A stretch of DNA of 64,000 nucleotides from NCBI GenBank assembly GCA_003545705.1, contig QVLQ01000001.1, positions 1,488,001 to 1,552,000 of the forward strand, written 5' to 3'. The notes under the pieces are model-generated. The model searched no databases. It was not told where the DNA came from and was given only the letters and a program-made list of their open reading frames with translations. Made by a program: the position numbers and the translations under genes. Positions 34,182-44,883 of this stretch are shown piece after piece (the stretch's first letter is position 1; each line of letters begins with the position of its first letter). The DNA is from Acidomyces sp. 'richmondensis' (lineage: Eukaryota; Ascomycota; Dothideomycetes; Mycosphaerellales; Teratosphaeriaceae).

Positions 34182-35804
34182 TTACCGGCTCAATGCAATG
34201 TCGTCAATTCTTAGAATCATCTTCACTGTCTCGCTGGCCAATTCAACCGCACTAGTAGACACGAGCAAGGGCTGCATGACACCTTCGCCGCTTCCCGCAG
34301 CTTTTTCTTCCCCTCCCATCACGCCAACTCCGCCGCGTTTGATTGATACGCCAACGTTGGTCTCACCTTTTGCATGTCGTGCCCGCAATTCAGTGACAAC
34401 TTTGATCGCGTTCAGACCTGCATTCTCTGCAAGAGTGATCGGGATGATCTCCAGCGCCTCGGCGAAAGCCTTCCAACAAATGCTATCGGGATATTGCGCA
34501 GTAGTGGCTGCTTGGGATAGATGAGTGGATACTGCCATCTCCGGGGCACCGCCGCCAGGAAGCAGGGCGCGCTTTTTTACTAAGCAGCGGACTACACACA
34601 TGGCATCATGTAGTGACCGTTCCGCTTCGTCAAGAATAAGGGGGTTGGCCCCACGTGCCACGATGGAGACGGTCCGAGGTGCATTCTCCTTTGCATGCTT
34701 CACACCCGAGATTTTTGTGTATCGAGCCCCGTTGCTCGAAATCTCTTCGACCAAGTCCGCGGAGCCCAATTTGTCCTCAGTGAACGAGTCAATGTCCGCG
34801 ATCGGTTTGCATCCGAGCGACTTGCAGATAAATTCGACTTCATCCCTCTCAATATCCTTGACCACCAATATACCAAGTTTGTAGAGGAAATGAAGTGACA
34901 GGTCATTGACAGCGTCTCGCAAGATACTCTTTTGTATTAGGAGCACATTGCACTTTGCCTTTTTGATCTTTTTCGCCATGTTTAGAAGATACGTCCGTTC
35001 TTCCTTGAGAATTTTGTCCATCTGCCTATAGTCGTTGACCACGATCTGATTCTCCATGTCCGGCTTCGGCGGGCTGAGTTGAAATTGTATGAGACCAATC
35101 TTTGCTTTCTCTATTCTCGTCGGTCCCCCCGCGCTCTTCACTACTTGTTGGCCAAGGACTAGGCCATCTACCATCTCGCTGTCATCAATCACACCACCAG
35201 CCTTCTTCAATATCCGGACATTCTTTAGATCCACATTTTGTGCATTCTTCGGGTCGATGGTTCGAAGCACTGCGTCTACAGCCATGGGGGCCAGTTTTGG
35301 CTCTTGGCTGACAATTTTTGACGAAAGAGATGTCGATGCCGCCTTGAGTAGTGCTTGCTTGTCTCCCAAATTGATCGGGACGCTGATTTCGTCGAGTATC
35401 TCCACCGCACGTGCAGATGCTCGTTGGAAAGATTCCGATATAATGGTAGGGTGTATGCCTTTCATAAGCAGCCTTTCTGCTGCCCCCAGCAGACTACCTG
35501 CAATTACCACCACTGACGTTGTACCATCTCCTGCCTCAATATCTTGCGCATTTGCCAGATCTACCAACATCTTCGCTGCTGGATGCATTACCGACATGTC
35601 CTTCAGCATCGTATTACCGTCATTAGTGATGATTGTCTCGCCTTTGCCCGTCTGAATCATCTTGTCCATCCCACGCGGTCCCAGCGATGTTCTAATGGCA
35701 TCTGCGACTGCTCGCGCGGCTGTGATGTTAGCCATCCGCACCGCTTGCGGCTTCTCCTTGTCTCTAAATGCACCCTGCACATTTCCGCCTGCGCCTTGTG
35801 CCAT
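34182..35804 (-). CDS. cct4: Chaperonin TRiC/CCT subunit delta
   Basis: Intronless, 540 residues from the ATG at 35804 (MAQGAGGNVQGAFRDKEKPQ). It is one of eight subunits of the cytosolic chaperonin that folds actin and tubulin. The ATP-binding elements are visible: SLGPRGMDKMI at about residues 40-50, TNDGNTMLK at about 60-68 and AGDGTTSVVV at about 91-100. In the C-terminal equatorial part are LLPGGGAPE and NVGVSIKRGG. The length equals that of other Cct4 proteins. The open frame extends 33 codons upstream to 35903, but that extension has no family counterpart, so the internal start is chosen. The gene is divergent from RPT1 with 348 bp between start codons. Confidence 0.96.
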   Translation of the reverse strand: MAQGAGGNVQGAFRDKEKPQAVRMANITAARAVADAIRTSLGPRGMDKMIQTGKGETIITNDGNTMLKDMSVMHPAAKMLVDLANAQDIEAGDGTTSVVVIAGSLLGAAERLLMKGIHPTIISESFQRASARAVEILDEISVPINLGDKQALLKAASTSLSSKIVSQEPKLAPMAVDAVLRTIDPKNAQNVDLKNVRILKKAGGVIDDSEMVDGLVLGQQVVKSAGGPTRIEKAKIGLIQFQLSPPKPDMENQIVVNDYRQMDKILKEERTYLLNMAKKIKKAKCNVLLIQKSILRDAVNDLSLHFLYKLGILVVKDIERDEVEFICKSLGCKPIADIDSFTEDKLGSADLVEEISSNGARYTKISGVKHAKENAPRTVSIVARGANPLILDEAERSLHDAMCVVRCLVKKRALLPGGGAPEMAVSTHLSQAATTAQYPDSICWKAFAEALEIIPITLAENAGLNAIKVVTELRARHAKGETNVGVSIKRGGVGVMGGEEKAAGSGEGVMQPLLVSTSAVELASETVKMILRIDDIALSR

Positions 35805-36048
35805 ATTGAGTTTTTTGCTCAGTTTCTTCCCGTGAAAAATATTAGATTTGCGGGAGAAAATGGCTGCTAGAAGCGCTCTCGCGGCAATCACGAAGTTTCT
35901 CAATCGCGTGCGTGTGAGCTTGGATCCACTTAAGGTCCGTGCCCTAGCTTCGTCTTTCGGAGATGCCTGACTTCCGCCGCGTCCATCGCTGTTGACCAGT
36001 GATAATCATACCAACAACCGAACACTTGCGGCATCGTGCTACATCGAA

Positions 36049-36070
36049 TATAAAGCCGCTGACATATAAA
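36049..36070 (+). promoter_or_regulatory. Two TATA-like boxes upstream of RPT1
   Basis: TATAAA occurs at 36049-36054 and again at 36065-36070, about 83-104 bp upstream of the RPT1 ATG. The position fits a core promoter. No yeast-type proteasome-associated element (GGTGGCAAA) was seen in the interval. Confidence 0.45.
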
Positions 36071-36152
36071 TATCATCGCCTCCACACCAGCACCCTTTCA
36101 GGACTGCATCCCCTCCCGTAAATTTGAGAGTTGAACGAGCTTAAGCTGCACT

Positions 36153-37530
36153 ATGCCTTCCGCGCGAGGCGAGAACTGGGAGAAGTATCAGAAGAAGTTT
36201 GCAGACGATGAACGGGAGGAGAAGAAAATTCAGCCTTTATCAGATGAGTTAGTACTCAGCATGGTGTGTATGCATGTAACGGTAGAAGCTGCTGACTGTT
36301 CGCAGAGACATCCAAGTTCTTAAAACTTACAATTCTGCCCCGTATGCCGAGGCGCTGAAGAAGTTGGAGAAGCAAATAAAGGAGAAGCAGACATCGGTAA
36401 ACGAGAAGATTGGAGTCAAAGAATCAGACACGGGACTGGCACCGCCTCATTTGTGGGACACTGCGGCAGATCGTCAGCGTATGAGCGAAGAGCAGCCGCT
36501 ACAGGTGGCGCGTTGCACCAAGATAATCCCTGACGAAAGGGATCCGGAGAAGAGCAAGTACGTTATCAACGTTAAGCAGATTGCTAAATTCGTTGTCAAT
36601 TTAGGCGAGCGTGTATCGCCAACGGACATTGAGGAGGGTATGAGAGTTGGCGTAGACCGGAACAAGTATCAGATCATGCTACCGTTACCGCCCAAGATTG
36701 ACCCGAGCGTGACCATGATGACGGTCGAAGACAAGCCGGATGTAACATATGGTGATGTTGGGGGATGCAAAGAGCAGATTGAGAAACTGAGAGAGGTGGT
36801 CGAGATGCCCTTACTCTCTCCAGAGCGCTTTGTCAACCTGGGCATCGACCCTCCAAAAGGTGCGCTTCTCTATGGGCCGCCTGGTACTGGGAAAACTCTC
36901 TGTGCAAGAGCTGTCGCGAATAGGACAGATGCAACTTTCATCCGCGTAATCGGCTCCGAGCTTGTCCAGAAGTATGTGGGTGAGGGAGCCAGAATGGTAC
37001 GAGAGTTATTCGAGATGGCGCGAACCAAAAAGGCGTGTATCATCTTCTTTGACGAAATTGACGCTGTCGGTGGTGCACGATTTGACGATGGTCAAGGAGG
37101 CGACAATGAGGTACAAAGGACGATGTTGGAATTAATCACCCAACTTGATGGTTTCGATAGCAGAGGCAATATCAAGGTCATGTTTGCGACCAACAGGCCT
37201 TCAACTCTGGACCCAGCCCTCATGCGACCAGGACGGATAGACCGCAAGATTGAGTTCTCTCTGCCGGACATGGAAGGCCGAGCCAACATCCTGCGCATTC
37301 ACGCGAAATCCATGTCTGTTGAACGTGATATTAGATGGGAGCTCATATCTCGTCTCTGCCCGAACTCCACGGGTGCCGAATTGCGCGCTGTTGCGACAGA
37401 GGCGGGTATGTTTGCAATTAGGGCGCGGAGGAAGGTGGCGAGTGAGAAAGACTTTTTGAGTGCAGTGGAGAAAGTAATCAGAGGTGGCTTGAAGTTCAAT
37501 TCTACTGCCGCTTATGCGCAGTACAACTAG
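36153..37530 (+). CDS. rpt1: 26S proteasome regulatory ATPase Rpt1
   Basis: Exons 36153..36247 and 36306..37530, with a 58-nt intron (phase 2), encode 439 residues. Exon 1 is MPSARGENWEKYQKKFADDE and its continuation; splicing yields LSDEDIQVLKTYNSAPYAEA, the conserved N-terminal coil of Rpt1. The OB-fold linker follows, then the AAA+ domain: Walker A GPPGTGKT at about 222-229, Walker B IIFFDEID with Asp-Glu at about 281-282, sensor MFATNRPSTLD, and arginine fingers in ALMRPGRIDRKIEF. It is one of the six ATPases that unfold substrates at the base of the 19S particle. The C-terminus AAYAQYN is the expected Rpt1 ending. It forms a divergent pair with CCT4. Confidence 0.96.
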
Positions 37531-37903
37531 AAATTCGGCCAAACATTTGTATAGTGCAGGAGTGGAAGCTTCTGCATATAGAAATGGCGCGTGGCGTTTC
37601 TAGTTAGATCGAGGGATGTAAATTTATGTAGCATTAACATCTTCCATGTTCAATAAGGCGGCTATCATAATCAACAATGAATGAGTGTCAAACAATTGGC
37701 GAAGACAGCTATGCAAATATTTGTCGTGTCAGTACATGACCGATGTCTATTGCTTGAGAAATGTGTAATGACCTGAAGCTTTCCAAACCCTGAGACGAGC
37801 GATTTCATAGAATGACAGCATGTGCAGCATGGGACTCTTGATTCCCAAAGGTAATCTCATTTAAGGATGCACATACATCATTTAACAAGTTTTAAAGAAT
37901 GCC
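37531..37903. other. Intergenic, convergent 3' flanks
   Basis: 373 bp between the end of RPT1 (plus) and the end of the mini-cupin gene (minus). Nothing coding. Confidence 0.6.
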
Positions 37904-38246
37904 TCACTCGCCAATAACATATGTACACCCTTCATTTCCTATCCAAACCTCATGCCGCCTGTTTGCTTCCACATCCAGCCGGTCACCGGAGTCGAATGTC
38001 TCCCTCGTGGGCTCTTTATCATCGGGGTAAGAGATTGTGAGCTTGCCTTTTAGAATCAGATGTGTTGTCTTGCCAGAATGCGCATGGGGTGGGTAATGTG
38101 CATTCCTACATGCGAAAATCGGCCCACCGACCATCAGCACGCCTCTTGGTTGAAGCAAGGAGGACTTACGGCTCGTCAGTCCACGTGAAGACGTGATCGA
38201 ACCCCCAGCTTCGCACTTCTTCCTCAGCTTGCCTTATGCTTCTCAT
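37904..38246 (-). CDS. Small cupin-domain protein
   Basis: Exons 38246..38170 and 38105..37904, with a 64-nt intron (GTAAGT...GTAG, phase 2), encode 92 residues. The spliced protein runs MRSIRQAEEEVRSWGFDHVF, then TWTDEPNAHYPPHAHSGKTT across the junction. PPHAHSGKTTHLILKGKLTI is cupin motif 1 with the metal-binding His-x-His. FDSGDRLDVEANRRHEVW is the region of motif 2. This is a single beta-barrel, so it probably binds one metal ion and may dimerise. The unspliced frame shows a false start MLQPRGV inside the intron. The reaction is unknown; single-domain cupins range from isomerases to dioxygenases. Confidence 0.82.
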
Positions 38247-38559
38247 TTCACTTGTTTGTTAATTTTTAATATCAGAAGAAGCGCTGCTGAAACGGTGTTG
38301 GAGGAGTTAGGACAAATTAGGGAGTCACGTACATCCGAAGCTAGTGTAACACTCACGCCAAGTTGATGTGATATATGATATGACGTAATCACAGGTCGAG
38401 TTCTGTTTTGATCGGGTAGGAACACGGAATATGTCACAGGGTTGTTGAAACGAGGTCGTATGGTTTCCAGACTTCATAGGCATTCAATGCTACGATGTTT
38501 GGCACGCGCAGCTTATTTTCGGAAATCGAAAGAGACCTTCAAACTGCTATTGGCTTGGT
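38247..38559. other. Intergenic
   Basis: Promoter side of the mini-cupin gene. No coding signal before the phospholipase C relic begins. Confidence 0.5.
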
Positions 38560-40150
38560 TTTAGTGAACATTCTTCCTCAATACCTCAGTCATCACCTTT
38601 TTGGAAAACCTCGCGAGTTCTGATCGTTCAGCCACCTTATCAACATCAGTGGACCCTAGCCACATATCATCACATTGCTTCATATCCAGCAGCCACAATA
38701 TATTCTTCATAGGAAATCAACTTTGGAGCAAATCGAGCACAGACGCTTGTACAGATGTGCCCAGATCGGGAGGTCGAAACATTGAAATCGATGTGTGGGA
38801 TGGTGAAATAGCTTCGCCACCCAGTGCAGATGAAGAAGGAAATTAGCGAGGTAAGAATACTGAGGGCGCTTGTAAAGAGAGGTCTAGACACGCTTGGCTT
38901 GGAAGATACGCAAATCTGTCCTCGGAACCTGCCGATCAATCAGACGCATCTGTCCACGATAAGGCCCCAACTTTACCCCATGGCGATCAGAATCTGCCAG
39001 AGACGAACCACCTGTTCTCGACTGACACATTGCGACCAAACAGGTCCTATTTCGCAGTGTGTGAAGCTAATAAGGATCATGCCTTCCGGGCGATTATCTG
39101 TCTGTTATGGTTAGCCTTGAATTGCGTTGCAATCCGACACAGCAAGAGATTGTGGTCGAGATCCTGAAAAAACTTCTTGTCTCGATAACTTGTTCCGATC
39201 TTGGGAGACTTCTCCGACGAAACGCTCTGATCCATGGTCGAATGCGTGCGAAAACGTATCCTTGTGAAGGAGAAATACTCTTCATCGACTAGTGCTAGTG
39301 CAGAGAGGCTTCCAAATAGCTCTCATTATAGGAAGACGTCCGCTGCGAACATTGAATCTGATGAAGAGCACTCACAGGTATATTCCGTTTTGGGGACTCC
39401 ATTCTTGGTTCCGCTATCATGGTCTCGAGCTGCAAAGTGTCGACACTGTTCTAGGTCACGTCAACAAAGAAAGGCCAAAACTGTAAGGCTTTCGGAGAAA
39501 AGATGGTCAGTTCTCCAACATAACATCAATTTCTTGATGCGAGTTGTTCCGAAATGTACGGGTTCTCTCGTCCAACCTGGATCCGGCGCCGTGCTGGAGG
39601 CAAGGCGTCCAAGCTTTTGCATTGACTTGTCAGGAGATGAATGTTGCACTCATGTTGAATGAGATAATATTCAGTAAAACTGGAGGATGGGTCCTTAAGT
39701 CGGACAATTACTGCACCAATGATGCAACTCAACCCAAACGCAATTATTTCGATTGGTCAATTCGACTCCTGGGGCGCAGAACCTCGGTCCAGATTTGAAA
39801 TTTACTCCTAACTTCTATGCCAAATGCGAGCTGCATATTTGAGGGCGAGATGGACAAGCGTCGAAGGAAAACGCGGCCAAATGCGGAGCCTGGAAGAGAC
39901 GTTCGTCTTGCCGTGACTCTCACGAACCTGATTAGGGAGGCGAAACAATGGGATTCGACGAAGTACACGATGTTTTGCCTGAGATAAGTCTTAACAGGCA
40001 TGTTTTCGTCTCTGCTCTTGTATGCTTTGCACGATGTTCAATTCATGGACTGGCTTTGTGAGACGACGGTACAGCTGTGAGACTTGTGTCCTCCCATTCG
40101 GATGCAAGGGAGAACGCTCAAGTTTCACTACTCAGCCACGTTCCCGTGTC
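38560..40150 (+). pseudogene. Phosphoinositide-specific phospholipase C pseudogene
   Basis: Successive pieces in different frames follow the order of a fungal PI-PLC. The X domain starts about 38640: HCFISSSHNIFFIGNQLWSK with the first catalytic His, then NIEIDVWDG. A TAG follows at 38844. The charged linker LRALVKRGLDTLGLEDT is in another frame. The second X half is SYFAVCEANKDHAF (about 39040-39090), then, in a shifted frame, YLSVMVSLELRCNPTQQEIV (about 39095-39160). LRKRILVKEKY-like sequence follows near 39245. The Y domain appears as LSEKRW...HNINFLMRV (about 39495-39545), then after another frameshift VLSSNLDPAPCWRQGVQAF and MLNEIIFSKTGGWVLKSDNY (to about 39710). A C2-like start (NYFDWSIRLLG) and remnants run on to about 40.1 kb. 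The His of the second catalytic site is not recognisable. EF-hand region and start codon were not found. Decay is inferred from the number of breaks, which introns cannot explain. Confidence 0.8.
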
Positions 40151-42243
40151 GTGAAGTGCAGCATGAGCACATGACATCTCCAACATAATTCAATCGTTCC
40201 TCTCTACATCACCACCGTATATGATCGACATAGTGGATGGCCTTAGACACGCCTAAAAGCCGCCATTGGTGACACAGAGGAGCGTTAACACACCCGAAGC
40301 ACAGTATTTCACTGCACGTGTGCGCAGGATATCCAGGTCTCAAGGTAAGGCACCTATAGTCTGTGACTTTGAGATGTTTTCAGCACCATAAAATGTTCCC
40401 AAATATACTGGCAATGGCTGCTTTACAGATTCAATATCATGGATGATGTGTCTCATCAAAAAGATCCATGTATGGGCTGGACATGCGTCCGGCTTGATTA
40501 CTTTCTCTGTGGCCTAGCACTGCTTCGATTGGGAGGTCTGAATGGGAAGACAAATGGTGGAGCCTTGCTTATTGAAAGCCTCATGACGAAGAGTGGTTGA
40601 TATACTTAAAACATAGCCCTCTACAGGAAACAATAGGCTTGGCCCCAGTTACCTTCGTTTTCTAGTTGCAGTCCGATCTACTTCCCATTTTTGAGCACGA
40701 CTGTTACGATATACTCTGCCACGGAGCGCTGGACGCCGGCCAGTATACCGGCATTGCTAGCGCCTGCTTGCACGTTTCTACAACGCAGGAAGCTTTCTAG
40801 AGCATATACGCGTTGAAAGGGCTCGTGCAGCGTTGAAAAATCATGTGTGAGGCTGGCCGATTGTACTGCACGCCGATACAGACCCCGTCATCCAGATGCG
40901 ATAGTGCTGACATTGACATGTCCGATCGGCCGGTCCACCTTCACCGACATTGCAAACATATCAAACGTTCGGGTTCCACCCTCTCGATACCTTTGGGCAC
41001 ACACTGGCAGTGATCGAGCAAGCATGGGCAATGCTCTTCGCCTATTTCCATTCATCAGTGTGGCCATATGCTGCCATCCTCACCGACAAGTTTTGATTCG
41101 AGAGCTCGGGAATGCTTGGGAATAGGCTACATGCAGATAGATCATCATCTCACCAGACTCCAGAAGCCTGGAATTGCGTGAAACATGGCGGCAGTTTGCA
41201 GGGATCTGTTGAAGTGCAGTGAGCTGACATTGTGGCCGATTGCGGATATCGGTGACGATGTGCGAATGACAGGTTGCCTCATTGGCCGCTACGTCGTTTC
41301 CTTTCTTGCCTCTTGCACGTCTCGTTATATCGTTCTTCAACACCCATATGGTCTCCTCGGAGGTTAGATTTGACATCGATTTCGGCAGGGTGTTGCAGAG
41401 CTCTTCGGGGCAGCAATCTGTGCATATCCGCTCACAGGGGTGTGCTGACCATGTGGGGCTACGATTCTTGTGGCATCTCATCTTCGACGTTACGAAAATC
41501 GACACGTCGCATAGGACGCCCACGCACGAAAACCAGTTCCATGCCTCTCATTTGCATAACTGGCCTAAGCTGACGACTACTTGTTCGCTTATGAGGTGCA
41601 ACAGAAAGCCTCTTGCAACGGTGTCACGTCTTAATCGATCACAAGATGCCTCAACAGTTATCGCCCGTCATCGATCGGAACCATCGATCTTACTTCCCGT
41701 CTGCGTTTTTGTGCAACATATCACATATGAGGAACATATCCCATGACTGTGTTCAAACTACTTCAAAGTTTGTAGGATTGATGATAATGAGTTACTATTG
41801 CAGACGAGTCATTGTGCCCTCCTCCTGTGTTGTTGAGCTATTGCGAAGCTTTTTGGTGTCAGGACCAGGACCCAGCCTTCAATTTAGATTCAGGGGCCGG
41901 TTTCCGAGTGATCCTGAGAATCTATGAGCTAGAGCGGCACGTTTGTATTTGCATGTGTAACCAACGCATCGGACGGCATTCCAAGAAATCAAGATGCATC
42001 CATGGCAGTGTTTGGAGTTACAGCACACTAACGGAAGCACCCTGCTCAGTTCTGTGGATCGATAAACTATGCCTAGAGCATTCTGAGCAGTCTTCGGTCA
42101 GTTGAGAAAAAGATATATAAGTCTCGCTCTGAGTCCATCTAACAGATATCAAGCACTTCAACTTTCTAGCCACTCGTTTATGTTCTCTAATATCATAATC
42201 ATTGTGTCCACAAGTGAGTCGGAAGGACGGCCTATTGAATAAA
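40151..42243. other. Gene-poor interval, 2.1 kb
   Basis: Contains frames up to 154 codons on the plus strand (41282..41746) and 147 on the minus (41080..41523), overlapping each other. Neither has a recognisable motif or splice context. They may be noncoding or old remnants. Confidence 0.45.
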
Positions 42244-42538
42244 ATGTCTTATAATAAACACCGTCATGAACGTCTGCAGAGATTGGGCATCCAGCAACTA
42301 CCGGCAATCTTGCTGAGGCAAGGCTGGAGCCAGCCACATCTTCGTCTCGACACCGATTTGCCAATTCGAACTATGCCTGTTCGTACCTCTTGCACGTTCT
42401 GTAATATAATTTTTTTTTTCCATATTGACTGAATCGCAGGTGCCGGGCCGTCGGTGTCCAAATTGTTTGGCCAAGGGGCAAACCGTGTGGGTCATTCCGG
42501 GCAAGCGCTGTCCTTGTTGCGGTACGGAAGTCAATTGA
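42244..42538 (+). CDS. Small zinc-ribbon-like protein (77 aa)
   Basis: Exons 42244..42378 and 42440..42538 join over a 61-nt intron (donor GTTCGT, long T-tract, acceptor TCGCAG, phase 0). The product starts MSYNKHRHERLQRLGIQQLP, a basic N-terminus rich in His and Arg. It ends with CPNC, a 14-residue spacer (LAKGQTVWVIPGKR) and CPCC, followed by GTEVN and TGA. The C-x2-C-x14-C-x2-C layout is that of a zinc ribbon. Neither exon alone exceeds 76 codons, so the gene is easily missed. Frame, splice sites and cysteine spacing agree, which argues for a real gene. The function is unknown; nucleic-acid or protein binding is possible. It sits between two decayed elements yet its frame is intact. Confidence 0.6.
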
Positions 42539-42810
42539 TCGAGTTATAACGAAGTCGACTCTGTATGTTTTGCTGAGCACTCGACTTTTTTACATTCTGA
42601 ACTGATCTAAGTCTTAGTCACTATGATCTGGCTATCTCATTGTGTTATTATCCACTTTTGTCTTGCAGCAGAGTTGGATTGTATTTTACTGCCAAACTTC
42701 CATCTCAGCAATTGAGCATTGTTTGAACCGTTGCATGATTAGCGTCAAAATATTCTTATTCTGATTTGATAAATTTATGCCTGTATATTAAATTAGCAAA
42801 AAACTATACA

Positions 42811-43330
42811 TTAAGATAAGAGTTCATTTAGCCTAATATGGTTCCTCCAGTAATCCATGCAGGAAACGTGTATGCTATATAGTACCTTTAGGTCTGAAAC
42901 CCAGGATGAAAGAATTTCCCTCCCTTCAGTATTTTTACTTTCCCTCAGGAATTGCAATGTTGCTGTGCCACTTGTGGCACATTTACCCTTTGTACTGTCA
43001 AGCACTATCCTTTGCTCTTACCTGGGTTACTGCCTCTCTTTGGGTATAACGCCTTCAGTCTCTTCAGTCAGGATGAACTGCCCTATCCGCCCTTTGTCCA
43101 GCATCCATTGTGTAACTCTCTTTCTACCTTCTGGGTTCTCTATCATTGCAGAAAACAACCTAAATCTTGCCTGACACCATATTTCTACCCTTCCACTAAC
43201 CAATTGTGGGCAGCTCCTAGCCATGTGCTTGACATTCTTGCGATGGGTATCCGCAACGACACTTTAGTGAATCATTCCCTGGGACATTTTTCCTGTAGAG
43301 GTAGGAGTTGAGCCCTATATGGTCCACTCC
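42811..43330 (-). mobile_element. Fragment of a Tad-like non-LTR (LINE) retrotransposon
   Basis: On the minus strand, starting near 43318, the frame reads GLNSYLYRKN, PGNDSLKCRCGYPS and then, after a one-base shift, NVKHMARSCPQLVSGRVEIW, FRLFSAMIENPEGRKRVTQW and MLDKGRIGQFILTEETEG up to about 43030. This is the end of the polyprotein of fungal Tad-type LINEs, after RNase H, with its Cys-x-Cys...His...Cys cluster. Sequence to 42811 may be the element's 3' end. The reverse transcriptase is not visible here. It is therefore a 5'-truncated, frameshifted remnant. Confidence 0.6.
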
Positions 43331-44883
43331 TTGCCTGGATTGCAATTCTGCTTTGGGCTTTCTTCACGAAAACTGTACATAGTGGGCAGTGGTTTGTGGT
43401 TCATAGCTGTTGCAGAAGTCTTTATCCGACAGCTATGTCTTTGTCTATATTATTTCCCAAATCCTAAACGCCAATCAAAACAAGGAATCGATGATATATT
43501 TAGCTACAACGGAATCGTTGGAATACTCATCAGAGCTTCGTCATCCTTTACTATGTATTGGCATAGAGACTTGGAAGAGGCTCCACGGAAGGTAGGTACA
43601 CAATCATCGACGTATGTGTAATTGCGTTTATCAATTCAGCTGCCCATGGAGTTACAAGACTACTAATAAGTCACTGACTTTCCTTGCTAACACGGACCCT
43701 CAAAGTAACCTTAGCGGTTGGCCGCATGGATTTCAAGTCAGGTGACCGGACAAACGCCTGCAACCACATGGCCACAAATCAGGCTCTGCACGCAAGCCAA
43801 AAAAAAAGTCTCGTCTCGTCTTGGGTCTAAAACTACCCATGTCAAATAGAATCAGAAAAATCATTTCATGGGATCTCATGCTCACGCAGCATGATCTGGC
43901 TAGGGTAATGAATTATAAATTCAATACTCGTTGCGAATATCTCTCTGATGAAATGGCACCAGCAAATTGTGCATTCTGCATAGAAATCGCCTCCGAAAGA
44001 GCGCATGAGGGTATTGTTTCATACTCTGGTCATATGAAAGTCTTGAAAGCATCTACTTGACAAAAATTACATTCCAGCGGCAAGATCCCAGTCGCCTCGG
44101 CTCTCATGTGTACGTTGTAGTGGCTTTCGGAAATCACACTACAATGGCGTGTCTTTGGCCAAAATCGAGACCAATGCATTAGACTATATCCAAGCCAAGA
44201 AATTTCTCATGACCACTCAGCTCAGCGCGAGGAAAATCTGGCATTTGCAACACAACCAACAAGAAATGTTGATTTTAAGCTTCTCCAGTATGACGGGCAG
44301 AGTCAGTCGAGGTTTTTTCCTATCTACTGCCCCATATATTTCAAGTTTTATATGGCAATCAAGCCACCGCTTGTTGCACGTTACTTGAAATCCAACCAAG
44401 GCAAGCATGAAGGGAGATCAGCCGTGATATTCGATAAAGTAGAAAGATTCTCCAAAATTCATATACAGAGCGGCCAGGACTCCTAAAATCTAGGCTATAA
44501 ACTGCACAAAGGTGCGTAGAGGAAGTATTCGACCGCAGCTGGCTTCAACAAGAGTATCATAGATCATTGCCAAAAGGCCGGAATCTTAGAGATATCATGA
44601 GTAGTATACAAGAGTGCACACTTTGGCATCGAGATCAAAATTCGAGATGACGGGCAAGATAGCATTTGTGAACGAGAGAATAAACAAGAGTGGAACAAGA
44701 TCTCGCCCTGGTGAAGTTGATCTTTTCAGGTGGATCTCAACTGTCTTGCAAGATTAACATAGGGTTTCCGATTACATAATAGGTATGAATGAGTTAATCT
44801 ACTATCCATCCGGACGCATAGGGCCAAGACTTATGAACCGTCTTCTGCTCATTCATTTAGCACCGAGAAGTACTTAATCCAGA
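43331..44883. other. Intergenic, possible LINE remainder
   Basis: Upstream part of the LINE fragment may extend to about 43.6 kb but is not recognisable. Beyond it are frames of 79 codons without motif (43821..44060, 44149..44388). Nothing supported. Confidence 0.4.

Noticed and set aside
35805..35903. 33-codon upstream extension of CCT4
   Set aside because: Family members begin at the internal Met; the extension occupies the shared promoter.
41080..41746. Overlapping frames on both strands (147 and 154 codons)
   Set aside because: They overlap each other antisense and neither resembles a known protein; no splice support.
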